Assembly: GCA_013791855.1 (NCBI GenBank)
Contig: VMTA01000009.1
Location: 1-64,000, forward strand
Reading direction: 5' to 3'
DNA from: Sideroxydans sp.
GTDB taxonomy: Bacteria; Pseudomonadota; Gammaproteobacteria; Burkholderiales; Gallionellaceae
DNA length: 64,000 nucleotides
In this document: positions 19,366 through 28,412 of the stretch, piece by piece
Layout: the number at the start of each line of letters is the position of its first letter
Position numbering within the stretch: position 1 is the stretch's first letter
The notes under the pieces: generated by a model
Told to the model about the DNA's origin: nothing
Seen by the model: only the letters and a program-made list of their open reading frames with translations
Databases searched by the model: none
Position numbers and translations under genes: made by a program

Positions 19366-19854
19366 ATGGACAGACGCAGATTCATATCACTGGCGGTCGG
19401 CGGCGCGGGCCTGCTGCTGTTGCCGGGCTTGGGGCGCAATGCACTCGCGGCGGAGCGCGGCGACAAACTGTTGTTGAGCGATGCGGAGTGGAAGCGGCGG
19501 CTGACGTCGCAGCAGTATCACATCCTGCGCGAGGAAGGCACCGAGCGCGCGTTCACCAGCCCGCTCGACAAGGAGAAACGCAGAGGTACGTATCACTGCA
19601 TCGGCTGCGACCAGCCGCTGTTCCCGTCGCGTTTCAAGTTCGACAGCGGCACCGGCTGGCCCAGTTTCTACGACGTGCTGCCGGGCGCGGTCGAGACCAC
19701 TACGGACTACAAACTGATCTATCCGCGCACCGAATATCACTGTTCTCGCTGCGGCGGCCATCACGGCCACGTGTTCGAGGACGGACCAAAGCCGACCGGC
19801 TTGCGCTATTGCAACAACGGCGCGGTGTTGAAGTTCGTGCCGGATAAGGGTTGA
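19366..19854 (+). CDS. msrB: exported peptide-methionine (R)-S-oxide reductase MsrB
   Basis: This 162-residue MsrB has an N-terminal export signal with a twin-arginine look ([20 protein letters not shown]). The catalytic domain has zinc pairs CIGC and CSRC, the loop GTGWPSF and the catalytic Cys in RYCNN. It would reduce Met-R-sulfoxide in the periplasm. If Tat-exported, it would leave the cell folded with zinc bound. It lies 69 bases after the Met-rich gene and its stop almost touches the DipZ-like start. Confidence 0.93.
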   Translation: MDRRRFISLAVGGAGLLLLPGLGRNALAAERGDKLLLSDAEWKRRLTSQQYHILREEGTERAFTSPLDKEKRRGTYHCIGCDQPLFPSRFKFDSGTGWPSFYDVLPGAVETTTDYKLIYPRTEYHCSRCGGHHGHVFEDGPKPTGLRYCNNGAVLKFVPDKG

Positions 19855-19856
19855 TC

Positions 19857-21506
19857 ATGGACATGCTCGACATCGGCCTCGCATTTCTGGAAGGGCTGGC
19901 GCTCATCATATCGCCCTGCATATTGCCGGTGCTGCCGCTGGTGTTGGCCGCATCGGTGGACGGCGGCAAGCGCCGGCCGTACGGCATCATCATCGGCTTC
20001 GTGCTCGCGTTCAGTCTGTTCGCTGTCGCGGCGCGCGAGTTGGTGGCGCTGCTGGGTATCGATCTCGACGTGGTGCGCGACGTGTCACTGGTGCTGCTGG
20101 CGCTGTTCGGCCTGGTGCTGTTATCGGAGAAGCTGTCCGACCGTTTCAGCAAGCTGACGCAGGGCGCGGCAAATCTCGGCAACAGCCTGGCCGCGACACG
20201 CGGCGACGGCCTGCTCAGCGGCATCGGTATCGGCGCGCTGATCGGGCTGGTGTGGACGCCGTGCGCCGGGCCTATTCTGGCGGCGGTGCTGGTGCAGGTG
20301 ATCCGCCAGCAGAGCGACCTCGCCGGCAATCTGGTGATCCTGTCGTTCGGTATCGGCGCCGGTATCCCGATGCTCGTCATCGCGCTGACCGGGCGCAGGC
20401 TGATGAGCAAGCTGGGTTTCCTCACCCGTCATGCGCAAGCGGTGCGACGAGGTTTCGGTGTGCTGATCCTGGCATCAGTGGCTTACATCGCTTCCGGCGC
20501 TAACATCGAGACGCTGTTCATGTCGTCCGAACGTACTGACATTGCACAGGGCGAATCGAAGTTGGAGCATGGTCTGGAAGAACCTTACGCCGCGCCCGAA
20601 TTCGCCGGTATCGACAATTGGCTCAATTCTGAATCGCTGACCATGGCCGGCCTGAAAGGCAAGGTGGTACTGGTCGATTTCTGGACCTACTCCTGTATCA
20701 ACTGCGTGCGCACGCTGCCTTACCTCACCCGTTGGGATCGCAAGTATCGCGATCAGGGGCTGGTCATCGTCGGCGTGCATTCGCCCGAGTTCGAGTTCGA
20801 GAAGAAGGCCGCCAATGTGCAGGCCGCTATCGCGGAACATGGCATCGGCTATCCCGTGGCGCAGGACAACAAGCTCGACACCTGGAGCAATTTCGACAAC
20901 CGTTACTGGCCTGCGCATTACCTGATCGACCGCGAGGGCAGGGTGGTCTACACCCATTTCGGCGAAGGGCAGTATGGGGTGACGGAGAACAACATCCGCC
21001 ACCTGCTGGGGCTGGGCGAGAAGGCTGCGCAGACTTCAGAAGAAGCGCCGGCATTCTCTGCGATGCAGACACCGGAGACTTATCTGGGCTATGCGCGGGG
21101 GCGTAACTTCGAGAGCCCGGAGAGCGTGGCATCGGATACGACGAAACATTACAGCTTCCCTGCGAAGTTGCGGGATGACCATTGGGCGCTGGGAGGCGAT
21201 TGGCGTATCGGGTCGGACCGCAGTGTATCCATTGCGGCGGGCGCGAAGCTGCGGCTGGACTTCAATGCGCGCAAGGTGTTCCTGGTGCTGGGCACGGCCA
21301 GCGGCAAGCCGATCGACATCATTGTCAGTTTGAACGGGAAGGCGGTGGGCGCGGCGGCAGGCAAGGATGCGGCCACAGGGAAGTTGAGCGTGCGCCGCAA
21401 TACCTTGTACGAGCTGATCGATCAGGGGCGTATCGGGCGCGGCGTGCTGGAAGTCGAAGCGAAGCAGCCGGGGCTGGAGATCTACGCCTTCACCTTCGGT
21501 TCATGA
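19857..21506 (+). CDS. DipZ-like protein: CcdA membrane domain, thioredoxin domain and C-terminal module
   Basis: This protein of about 549 residues starts with a CcdA/DsbD-type six-span domain that carries the paired membrane Cys (SPCILP and TPCAGP). It continues with a periplasmic thioredoxin/redoxin domain (about residues 255-390; active site SCINCVR, cis-Pro region RYWPAHYLID) and a C-terminal beta-rich domain (about 425-549), the layout known for mycobacterial DipZ. It would carry electrons from cytoplasmic thioredoxin across the membrane; the flanking exported MsrB and MsrA are the obvious acceptors. I start at ATG 19857, six bases past AAGGG; a TTG at 19851 overlapping the msrB stop is the alternative. 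Confidence 0.92.
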   Translation: MDMLDIGLAFLEGLALIISPCILPVLPLVLAASVDGGKRRPYGIIIGFVLAFSLFAVAARELVALLGIDLDVVRDVSLVLLALFGLVLLSEKLSDRFSKLTQGAANLGNSLAATRGDGLLSGIGIGALIGLVWTPCAGPILAAVLVQVIRQQSDLAGNLVILSFGIGAGIPMLVIALTGRRLMSKLGFLTRHAQAVRRGFGVLILASVAYIASGANIETLFMSSERTDIAQGESKLEHGLEEPYAAPEFAGIDNWLNSESLTMAGLKGKVVLVDFWTYSCINCVRTLPYLTRWDRKYRDQGLVIVGVHSPEFEFEKKAANVQAAIAEHGIGYPVAQDNKLDTWSNFDNRYWPAHYLIDREGRVVYTHFGEGQYGVTENNIRHLLGLGEKAAQTSEEAPAFSAMQTPETYLGYARGRNFESPESVASDTTKHYSFPAKLRDDHWALGGDWRIGSDRSVSIAAGAKLRLDFNARKVFLVLGTASGKPIDIIVSLNGKAVGAAAGKDAATGKLSVRRNTLYELIDQGRIGRGVLEVEAKQPGLEIYAFTFGS

Positions 21507-21530
21507 GGCAACGAAAGCAAGGAGGTCATC

Positions 21531-22181
21531 ATGCGTTACTTTTCCATTCTCATCCTGTCCATGCTGATGAATGCTGCGGCATGGGCCGAAGGTCAGCTCA
21601 CCGCATTGCCGGCCCCGCTCGTCAATGCATCGCTCGCGGTAAAGTCGGCGCAGCAGACGGCGGTGTTCGCGGGCGGATGTTTCTGGGGCGTGGAGCTGGT
21701 GTTCCAGCATGTTAAAGGTGTGGTCTCCGCCACTTCAGGATACGCGGGCGGCACGGCGGACTCGGCGCGATACGATGCGGTGAGTCGCGGCAGCACCGGC
21801 CATGCCGAATCGGTACAGGTGGTCTACGATCCTTCCCAGGTCAGCTACGGCCAGTTGCTGAAGATATTCTTCTCAGTCGCGCACGACCCGACCCAGCTCG
21901 ACCGGCAGGGGCCAGATACCGGTCCGCAGTACCGCTCCGCGATCTTCACGACGGATGCCGGTCAACAGCGCATCGCACAGTCATACATCCGCCAACTGGA
22001 GGCGGCACGCGTTTACCCGCAAAGGATCGTGACACGGCTCGAAGCACTGCCCGCGTTCTATCCGGCCGAGGACTATCATCAGGATTTCGCCACGCGGCAT
22101 CCGCTCCATCCCTACATTTACTACCACGACCGCCCGAAGCTGGAACGCCTGAAGCAGCAGTTCCCGGAATGGTACGAGTGA
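21531..22181 (+). CDS. msrA: exported peptide-methionine (S)-S-oxide reductase MsrA
   Basis: This 216-residue protein has a signal peptide (about residues 1-19, AWA-EG) and a full MsrA domain with the catalytic GGCFWGVE. Other family blocks are [20 protein letters not shown] and the YHQDF region. The GGCFWG Cys is the only Cys in the protein, so there is no resolving Cys and the sulfenic acid must be reduced by a partner, most simply the DipZ-like thioredoxin domain encoded 24 bases upstream. It completes the pair needed for both sulfoxide epimers in the periplasm. It starts 6 bases after AAGGAGG. Confidence 0.94.
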   Translation: MRYFSILILSMLMNAAAWAEGQLTALPAPLVNASLAVKSAQQTAVFAGGCFWGVELVFQHVKGVVSATSGYAGGTADSARYDAVSRGSTGHAESVQVVYDPSQVSYGQLLKIFFSVAHDPTQLDRQGPDTGPQYRSAIFTTDAGQQRIAQSYIRQLEAARVYPQRIVTRLEALPAFYPAEDYHQDFATRHPLHPYIYYHDRPKLERLKQQFPEWYE

Positions 22182-22226
22182 CTGTTATCGCGAGACGGCG
22201 CTGATCGGCTTCTGCGGAGGAAGCGA

Positions 22227-22868
22227 TCAGGTCGATGACTCTTGCCAGGCCTGACGCAGGGTGTCGGCAAACACCTCGACCGGTTGTGCACCCGCGATCA
22301 CGATGCGCTCGTCGATGACGAAGCAGGGCACGCCGGTGATGCCGAAGTCGGCGGCGCGCGCCTGGTCGGCGCGCACTGCTTCCGCATAGGCATCGCTCTC
22401 CAGTATCGCGCGTGCTTCCTGTTCCGTGATGCCGAACTCCGGGGCGAGCTTGGCCAGTGCATTGATATCGCCGACCGGCAGCGACTCCGAGAAGTAGCCG
22501 CGCATCAGGCGTTCAGAAGCGACATCGTCCAGCTGGCGCGAGGCGGCGTAATGCAGCAGGCGGTGGGCATCGAAGGTGTTGCCGGGGCGGGCGCTTTCCA
22601 AGTGGTACTCAAGGCCGACTTCTTTGGCGGCTTCGGTCACCCGCGCGTTCATGGCTTCTGCTTCCTGCAGGGTGACGCTGTACTTTGCTGCCAGCATCTC
22701 GTTCAGCGTGCCGCTCGGGTTGCGTGGTGCAGTGGGGTCCAGTTCGAAACTGCGCCAGACCACCTGCACGCTCTCCCAGTGCGGGAATTGCGAGAGGGCG
22801 ATCTCCAGCTTGCGTTTTCCGACGTAACACCAAGGACAGATCACATCCGACCAGACTTCGATTTGCAT
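22227..22868 (-). CDS. FrnE-like DsbA-family oxidoreductase, cytoplasmic
   Basis: This 213-residue DsbA-family protein has a CPWC active site near the N-terminus (SDVICPWCYVGKRKLE) and the cis-Pro loop GITGVPCFVID. No signal peptide precedes it, so it works in the cytosol like FrnE or HCCA-isomerase relatives, which are linked to redox stress. The longer track ORF (419 aa) is rejected because the first ~200 residues are shadow of the ABC permease region. It converges on msrA and may or may not belong to the methionine repair module. Confidence 0.9.
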   Translation of the reverse strand: MQIEVWSDVICPWCYVGKRKLEIALSQFPHWESVQVVWRSFELDPTAPRNPSGTLNEMLAAKYSVTLQEAEAMNARVTEAAKEVGLEYHLESARPGNTFDAHRLLHYAASRQLDDVASERLMRGYFSESLPVGDINALAKLAPEFGITEQEARAILESDAYAEAVRADQARAADFGITGVPCFVIDERIVIAGAQPVEVFADTLRQAWQESST

Positions 22869-22961
22869 GACCTTCTCCAGAATGATGTGTTGGGTTGGCT
22901 TCATTTTCTGCCCACTCCGCTGGTTTGGCAATCGGCTGTTCCCGTACAATAGCAGCCACTC

Positions 22962-23939
22962 ATGATCGCTTATCTCATCCGCCGCATCCTCTACGCCATT
23001 CCCATCCTGATCGGGGTGAACCTGCTCACATTCGCGCTGTTCTTCGTTGTCAACACGCCGGACGATATGGCGCGCATGCAGCTCGGTATCAAACGCGTGA
23101 CGCCGGAGGCCATCGACAGATGGAAACAGCAGCGCGGCTATGACAAGCCGCTGTTCGTCAATACTGCTGCAGACAGCGCGGGTACTTTCACCGACACCAT
23201 CTTCTGGCAGAAGTCGGCCAGCATGTTCGTGTTCGACTTCGGTTACTCCGACGACGGACGCAACATCAGTCGCGAGATCGCCACGCGCATGGGGCCCAGT
23301 CTGGCCATCGCGCTGCCGACCTTTCTCATCGGGCTGGTGGTGTATGTCAGCTTCGCGTTGCTGATGACGCTGTTTCGCGCCACCGCGCTGGACATGGCGG
23401 GCGTGGCGCTGTGCGTATTGCTGATGTCCATCTCTGGACTGTTCTACATCATCGGCGGACAGTTCGTGGTGAGCAAGCTGTGGCATCTGGTGCCGATCTC
23501 CGGTTACGCGGGCGGGGCGGACAGTTTCAAGTTCGTGGTGCTACCCATCATCATCGGCGTGGTCGGCGGCGTCGGTTCGAGTAGCCGCTGGTATCGCACC
23601 ATCTTCCTTGAAGAGATCGGCAAGGACTACGTTCGTACCGCGCGCGCCAAAGGCTTGTCCGAGTTGCGCGTGCTGTTCACGCATGTACTGAAGAACGCCA
23701 TGATCCCGATATTGACCGGTGTGGTGGTGGTCATCCCGCTGCTGTTCATGGGCAGTTTGCTCACTGAATCGTTCTTTGGCATCCCCGGTCTGGGCAGTTA
23801 CACCATAGACGCCATCAACGCGCAGGACTTTTCCGTGGTGCGCGCCATGGTGTTCCTCGGTTCGGTGCTTTATATCGCGGGGCTGATATTGACCGACATC
23901 TCCTACACGGTGGTCGATCCGAGGGTGCGCTTGCAATGA
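22962..23939 (+). CDS. ABC transporter permease, OppB/YejB type
   Basis: This 325-residue permease opens with MIAYLIRRILYAIPILIGVNLLTF, the family's usual first span. It has about six spans and a cytosolic EAA loop contacting the ATPase (YVRTARAKGLSELRVLFTHVLKNAMIP). The large periplasmic loop after span 1 is typical of OppB. It starts the distal part of the peptide transporter and its stop overlaps the next permease by four bases. Confidence 0.93.
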   Translation: MIAYLIRRILYAIPILIGVNLLTFALFFVVNTPDDMARMQLGIKRVTPEAIDRWKQQRGYDKPLFVNTAADSAGTFTDTIFWQKSASMFVFDFGYSDDGRNISREIATRMGPSLAIALPTFLIGLVVYVSFALLMTLFRATALDMAGVALCVLLMSISGLFYIIGGQFVVSKLWHLVPISGYAGGADSFKFVVLPIIIGVVGGVGSSSRWYRTIFLEEIGKDYVRTARAKGLSELRVLFTHVLKNAMIPILTGVVVVIPLLFMGSLLTESFFGIPGLGSYTIDAINAQDFSVVRAMVFLGSVLYIAGLILTDISYTVVDPRVRLQ

Positions 23940-25288
23940 CATTCATCCCCGTCATCCTGTGGAGCGATGCGCTGGTGTTCCTGCTGATAAGCGCGATCAT
24001 CGCCGCGACCGTCTATGTGCGCAAACGTCCGCATCTGCGCTTGCCGTGGCAACGGGTGGCGCGCAGCAGTGTGGCGATGGTGTCGATGCTGGTGCTGTCG
24101 TGTTTCCTGGTCATCGGTCTGCTGGATACCTTGCACTACCGCGTTGCCTTGCCGCAGGCCGGCAGCGGCGAGAAGGTGTACTCGCCCGAGGTTCTGAGCG
24201 TGTTCGATCATCTGGTCGGCCCTTTGCGTACGCATACCGAGAAGACCTATTCCGCACCGTTCGCCCTGCATCTGTATGCCAAGGAGAGCATGAACGATGC
24301 ACAAGGCAATGTGGTGCGCGACTATCCGAGGCTGCAATACGGCGGCGCGCATCTGGATGATGTGTCGCAGCGTGCTGCGGATGTGGCGCAGCGGACGGTC
24401 GGGGGGATGCTGGCCGGAGCGCTGGTCGGGCTGCTGTTGGCCTGGTCGTTACGGCGCCATCTGAAACAACGCGCCGTGCAGCTGACGTTGGTCGCGCTGA
24501 CCGCGTTCATCGGCGCGCTGGTGAGCCTTGCCGCTGTCTACCATGTGCTGGGTACTGACAAGGTGGGGCAGGATGTGCTGTATCTGTCGCTGAAGAGCAT
24601 ACGCACCGGCCTCATCATCGGCACGCTGACCACACTGGTGACGCTGCCGCTGGCCTTGTTCCTCGGCGTCGCGGCGGGCTATTTCAGGGGCTGGGTGGAC
24701 GATGTCATCCAGTATGTCTACACCGTGCTCAGCTCCATCCCCAGCGTACTGCTGATCGCGGCGGCGGTGCTGATCATGCAAGTGACCATCGACACGCATC
24801 CGGAATGGTTCGAGACATCGGCCGCGCGCGCCGACCTGCGGCTGGTCGCGCTGTGCCTGATCCTCGGTCTGACGAGTTGGACCGGTCTGTGCCGCTTGCT
24901 GCGCGGCGAGACGCTGAAACTGCGCGAGATGGAATACATCCAGGCGGCGCAGGCGTTCGGTGTGTCATCCATGCGTATCCTGTCGCGCCACATCATGCCC
25001 AACGTGATGCACATCATCCTCATTGCGCTGGTGATGGATTTCTCCGCGCTGGTGTTGGCCGAAGCGGTGCTGTCCTATGTCGGTGTTGGTGTCGATCCCT
25101 CCATGATCTCGTTCGGCACCATGATCAATGGCGCACGTTTGGAGATGGGGCGCGAACCCGTGGTGTGGTGGGCGCTGGCGTCCGCCTTCGTGTTCATGCT
25201 GGTGCTGGTGCTGGCGGCCAATCTGCTCGCCGATGCGGTGCGCGATGCTTTCGATCCGCGCCTGAATCGGACGGAGGGCGGAGCATGA
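23936..25288 (+). CDS. ABC transporter permease, OppC/YejE type
   Basis: This 450-residue permease is longer than the usual 300 residues of OppC because of an extended N-terminal half with extra spans and a periplasmic region (about residues 60-150). The EAA loop (YIQAAQAFGVSSMRILSRHIMPNVMH) is near residue 340. It partners the OppB-like permease and is translationally coupled on both sides. The extra N-terminal region may dock the unusual membrane-anchored binding protein, which is inference. Confidence 0.92.
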   Translation: MTFIPVILWSDALVFLLISAIIAATVYVRKRPHLRLPWQRVARSSVAMVSMLVLSCFLVIGLLDTLHYRVALPQAGSGEKVYSPEVLSVFDHLVGPLRTHTEKTYSAPFALHLYAKESMNDAQGNVVRDYPRLQYGGAHLDDVSQRAADVAQRTVGGMLAGALVGLLLAWSLRRHLKQRAVQLTLVALTAFIGALVSLAAVYHVLGTDKVGQDVLYLSLKSIRTGLIIGTLTTLVTLPLALFLGVAAGYFRGWVDDVIQYVYTVLSSIPSVLLIAAAVLIMQVTIDTHPEWFETSAARADLRLVALCLILGLTSWTGLCRLLRGETLKLREMEYIQAAQAFGVSSMRILSRHIMPNVMHIILIALVMDFSALVLAEAVLSYVGVGVDPSMISFGTMINGARLEMGREPVVWWALASAFVFMLVLVLAANLLADAVRDAFDPRLNRTEGGA

Positions 25289-27279
25289 GCAAGCTGCTCA
25301 AAGTCGATGGATTGTTAACGAGGCTGCATGACGGCACAGCCATCGTGGATGGTGTCTCGTTCGACATCGCGGCAGGGGAGACCTACGCGCTGCTGGGGGA
25401 ATCGGGTTGCGGCAAGTCCATGACGGCGCTGTCGCTGCTGCGGTTGTTGCCGGATGGTGTGGAGAATAGCAGTGGCACGATGGTGTTGGGCGATACGGCG
25501 CTGCATGCGTTGACCGAACGCGAGATGCGCGATGTGCGTGGCGGGCGCATGGCGATGATCTTCCAGGAGCCGGGCTTGAGCCTGAACCCGGTGATGACGG
25601 TGGGTGAGCAGATCGCCGAAGTATTGGCACTGCACAAAGATATGTCGGGTGAAGCCGCCAAAGTCCGCAGTATCGAATTGCTGACACAAGTCGGCATCCC
25701 CGATGCCGCCCGCCGCGTTTATGAATATCCGTTCCAGATGTCGGGTGGCATGAAGCAGCGTGTGATGATCGCGATGGCGCTGGCCGGCGCGCCCGAGCTG
25801 CTGGTCGCCGATGAGCCGACCACCGCGCTGGATGTGACGATACAGGCGCAGGTGCTGCAGTTGCTGCGCGAGACGCAGCAGCAGAGCGGCATGGCGATGC
25901 TGCTCATCACCCATGACCTGGGCGTGGTGGCGGAGAACGCCCATCGCGTCGGCGTGATGTATGCGGGACAGATCGTGGAGCAGGCTACGCGCGAGCGATT
26001 GTTTGCCGAACCCTTGCATCCTTACACGCAGAGATTGTTTGCCGCGCTGCCGGATGCGCGACGCAGCGGCCAGCCATTGAGTGCCATCCCCGGCAATGTG
26101 CCGCCGCTGGGCAGCATCATACAGGGGTGCCGTTTCGCGCCGCGCTGCGACCGGGCGTGGGAACTGTGCCGTGAACAGACGCCGGAACTGCTTGCAGTTG
26201 AAGGCGGGCGCGAGGTGAGATGTCATCTATACCGAAATGCAGAGGGACGAGTGCAGGCTGCTGAGACGCCCCCCCTCCCGCTTGCGGAAGAGAGGAACTC
26301 AGCACTCAATACTCAGCACTCATTACTTCTGGAGGTCGAAGACCTGAAAGTCCATTTCCCTATCCGCAAGGGCATCCTGCAACGCACGGTAGGACAGGTG
26401 AAGGCGGTGGATGGTGTGTCGCTTGCCATTCCGCAGGGCCGCACGCTGGCGCTGGTGGGTGAATCCGGCTGCGGCAAGACCACATTGGGCAAGGCCTTGC
26501 TGAGATTGAATCCTCCCACGGCAGGAAGCGTGCGTTTCGAAGGCGAGTTGCTCGAAGGCGAGGCACACCGCAACAGGATGCAGATGGTGTTCCAGGATCC
26601 TTATGCATCGCTCAATCCGAAGATGCGCGTGGCGGAGATACTGGAAGAGGGCATGGCGGCGCTGCATATCGGCAACGACGGCGACGCGCGACAGGCGCAT
26701 ATCGATGTGCTGCTGGACAAGGTCGGGCTGGCGCGCGACAGCAAGTGGCGTTATCCGCACGAGTTCTCCGGCGGGCAGCGTCAGCGGATCGCGATCGCAC
26801 GCGCGCTGGCGGTATCGCCCAAGCTGCTGATCTGCGACGAGCCGACCTCCGCGCTGGATGTGTCGGTGCAGGCGCAGATATTGAATCTGCTGAAGTCTTT
26901 GCAGGATGAGATGGGGTTGAGCTATCTGTTCATCACGCACAATCTGGCGGTGGTGGAATATCTCGCGCACGAGGTATGCGTGATGTATCTGGGACGCATC
27001 GTCGAGCGCGGCACGACGGCGGAGGTGATGCGTGCGCCCAAGCATCCTTACACGCAGGCCTTGCTCTCCGCCGTGCCGCGCATCGACGGGGCGGGGAAGG
27101 AATATGTAAGGCTGGAAGGCGAATTGCCATCCCCAGCCAATCCTCCCGTGGGATGCCATTTTGCACCGCGCTGCCCGCAGGCCATGCCTGTGTGCGCGAG
27201 AACGTTTCCGGATATGACACATGCAGGGGCGTCTACCCATGATGTGTGCTGCCATCTGTATCCTTTAGTGCCAAATTGA
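25285..27279 (+). CDS. fused double-domain ABC ATPase (OppD-OppF/YejF type)
   Basis: This 664-residue protein holds two complete nucleotide-binding domains. Domain 1 (about residues 1-320) has Walker A GESGCGKS, signature MSGGMKQR and Walker B LLVADEPT. Domain 2 (about 350-664) has [16 protein letters not shown] and LLICDEPT. Each is followed by the Cys-rich OppD/F tail (CRFAPRC; CHFAPRC). It energises import through the two permeases. The roughly 30-residue linker is encoded by DNA that looks like intergenic repeat (ACTCAGCACTCA twice). I start at ATG 25285, overlapping the permease stop; the longer track ORF is shadow upstream. Confidence 0.94.
   Translation: MSKLLKVDGLLTRLHDGTAIVDGVSFDIAAGETYALLGESGCGKSMTALSLLRLLPDGVENSSGTMVLGDTALHALTEREMRDVRGGRMAMIFQEPGLSLNPVMTVGEQIAEVLALHKDMSGEAAKVRSIELLTQVGIPDAARRVYEYPFQMSGGMKQRVMIAMALAGAPELLVADEPTTALDVTIQAQVLQLLRETQQQSGMAMLLITHDLGVVAENAHRVGVMYAGQIVEQATRERLFAEPLHPYTQRLFAALPDARRSGQPLSAIPGNVPPLGSIIQGCRFAPRCDRAWELCREQTPELLAVEGGREVRCHLYRNAEGRVQAAETPPLPLAEERNSALNTQHSLLLEVEDLKVHFPIRKGILQRTVGQVKAVDGVSLAIPQGRTLALVGESGCGKTTLGKALLRLNPPTAGSVRFEGELLEGEAHRNRMQMVFQDPYASLNPKMRVAEILEEGMAALHIGNDGDARQAHIDVLLDKVGLARDSKWRYPHEFSGGQRQRIAIARALAVSPKLLICDEPTSALDVSVQAQILNLLKSLQDEMGLSYLFITHNLAVVEYLAHEVCVMYLGRIVERGTTAEVMRAPKHPYTQALLSAVPRIDGAGKEYVRLEGELPSPANPPVGCHFAPRCPQAMPVCARTFPDMTHAGASTHDVCCHLYPLVPN
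26297..26322 (+). repeat. short direct repeat in the inter-domain linker of the fused ATPase
   Basis: ACTCAGCACTCA occurs at 26297-26308 and 26311-26322 (14-base period). It is preceded by CCCCCCTCCCGCTTGCGG-type sequence, a style seen in intergenic spacers rather than in coding DNA. Confidence 0.6.
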
Positions 27280-27280
27280 A

Positions 27281-27309
27281 TTGACAATCGCGTGATGCGG
27301 GCTTAAAAA
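27281..27309 (+). promoter_or_regulatory. sigma-70-type promoter for the DUF883-yqjE-yqjK operon
   Basis: A perfect TTGACA (27281-27286), 17-bp spacer and TAAAAA (27304-27309), immediately after the ABC ATPase stop codon. Leader is about 75 nt. Confidence 0.6.
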
Positions 27310-27388
27310 GAAGCTGTGATGTCGGAGTGATAAAGCAGTGTCTGACATCGAGTGTTGTTCCCTTTCAATCAATCTTGAGGAGCGAATC

Positions 27389-27718
27389 ATGAGCACGAAA
27401 GCGGTGAATTCAAGCTACGACGTCAGCAAAGACAAACTGGCAAATGACATGCGTGCAGTGGTGGCCGATGCCGAGGAATTGCTGAGAGCGACAGCCGACC
27501 AGGCCGGTGAGAAAGCGGCATCCCTGCGCGAAAGAGCGAAAGCGAATCTGGCTGTGGCCAAGGCCCGTTTGGAAGAGGCCGAGCATGCGATGGTGGAACG
27601 CACCAAAGTCGCGGCGAAAGCGACAGATGAATACGTGCACCACAATCCATGGCAGGCAGTCGGCGTGGCTGCGGGTGTCGGTTTGCTGCTTGGCATGCTG
27701 ATCGGTCGTAGCCGCTGA
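27389..27718 (+). CDS. DUF883 (ElaB/YqjD-like) membrane-anchored protein
   Basis: This 109-residue protein has an amphipathic, Ala/Glu/Lys-rich helical N-terminal region (about residues 15-75) and a C-terminal membrane span with Gly zipper (GVAAGVGLLLGMLIGRSR). That is the ElaB/YqjD/DUF883 layout; E. coli members tether ribosomes to the membrane in stationary phase. I start at ATG 27389, seven bases after GAGGAG; the longer track ORF lacks support. It leads a yqjDEK-like operon. Confidence 0.9.
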   Translation: MSTKAVNSSYDVSKDKLANDMRAVVADAEELLRATADQAGEKAASLRERAKANLAVAKARLEEAEHAMVERTKVAAKATDEYVHHNPWQAVGVAAGVGLLLGMLIGRSR

Positions 27719-27721
27719 TCC

Positions 27722-28102
27722 ATGTCGGAAACGGGCGGATTGTATGCCTCGTTGAAACGCCTGCTGAGCACGTCGCTCGGTATCGTTTCAACCAGGCTGG
27801 AGTTGCTGGCGAACGAGTGGGAAGAGGAGCGCATGCGCTTGGTGCGCGTGTTGATGCTGGCCTTGCTTGCCGTGTTCTTCGTTTGCATGGCGGTGGTGTT
27901 GTTCGCCATCTTCATCGTTGCCGCGTTCTGGCACGATCATCCCTTGCTGGCGATCTCCATACTTTCGCTATCGTTCTTCGTGATGTCGGGTCTTTGTGCA
28001 TACGCGCTGCGTCGTCTGTTGCGTCAACCTCCGGTGTTGTTCTCGGCCAGTCTTGCCGAACTGCGCAGAGATCGGCTTGAACTGGAGCCGCATGATGAAT
28101 AA
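27722..28102 (+). CDS. YqjE-like phage-holin-superfamily membrane protein
   Basis: This 126-residue protein has two central transmembrane helices (about residues 40-62 and 73-93) between charged helical ends, matching the YqjE/phage holin 3-6 family. The starting Met lies three bases after the DUF883 stop. The family travels with YqjD and YqjK and is stress-associated, but no lysis function is implied. Confidence 0.88.
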   Translation: MSETGGLYASLKRLLSTSLGIVSTRLELLANEWEEERMRLVRVLMLALLAVFFVCMAVVLFAIFIVAAFWHDHPLLAISILSLSFFVMSGLCAYALRRLLRQPPVLFSASLAELRRDRLELEPHDE

Positions 28103-28412
28103 GCGTCTGCTGGAGATACGTTTGCGTCGCGCTGAATTGCGGAGTCTGATCGCCGATCAGCGTGGACAACTCGCGGCGTTCGGCGAACGCTGGCAGGGTG
28201 TTTTCCATCTGGCGGACATGGGGATCTCGGTGTTCCGATTCTTTCGTCACCAAACATTGATATCCGGTGTATTGACCGCAGCGCTCGTCAGACGTCGCCG
28301 CGAGTTATGGCGTATGGCGCGTACTTCCTTCGGACTATGGAAGGGACTGGGTGTATTCCGTAGTTTGGCAAACAGATGGTTGCCGGCAGGTGAGGCGAAT
28401 CAGCGCCGATAG
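28095..28412 (+). CDS. YqjK-like protein
   Basis: This 105-residue, very basic protein (many Arg in RLRRAELRSLIADQRGQ and RRRRELWRMAR) occupies the yqjK position. It starts inside the yqjE reading frame; ATG 28092 or 28095 is possible. Its 3' end overlaps the convergent mltD gene by 13 bases. The function of the family is unknown. Confidence 0.75.
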   Translation: MNKRLLEIRLRRAELRSLIADQRGQLAAFGERWQGVFHLADMGISVFRFFRHQTLISGVLTAALVRRRRELWRMARTSFGLWKGLGVFRSLANRWLPAGEANQRR

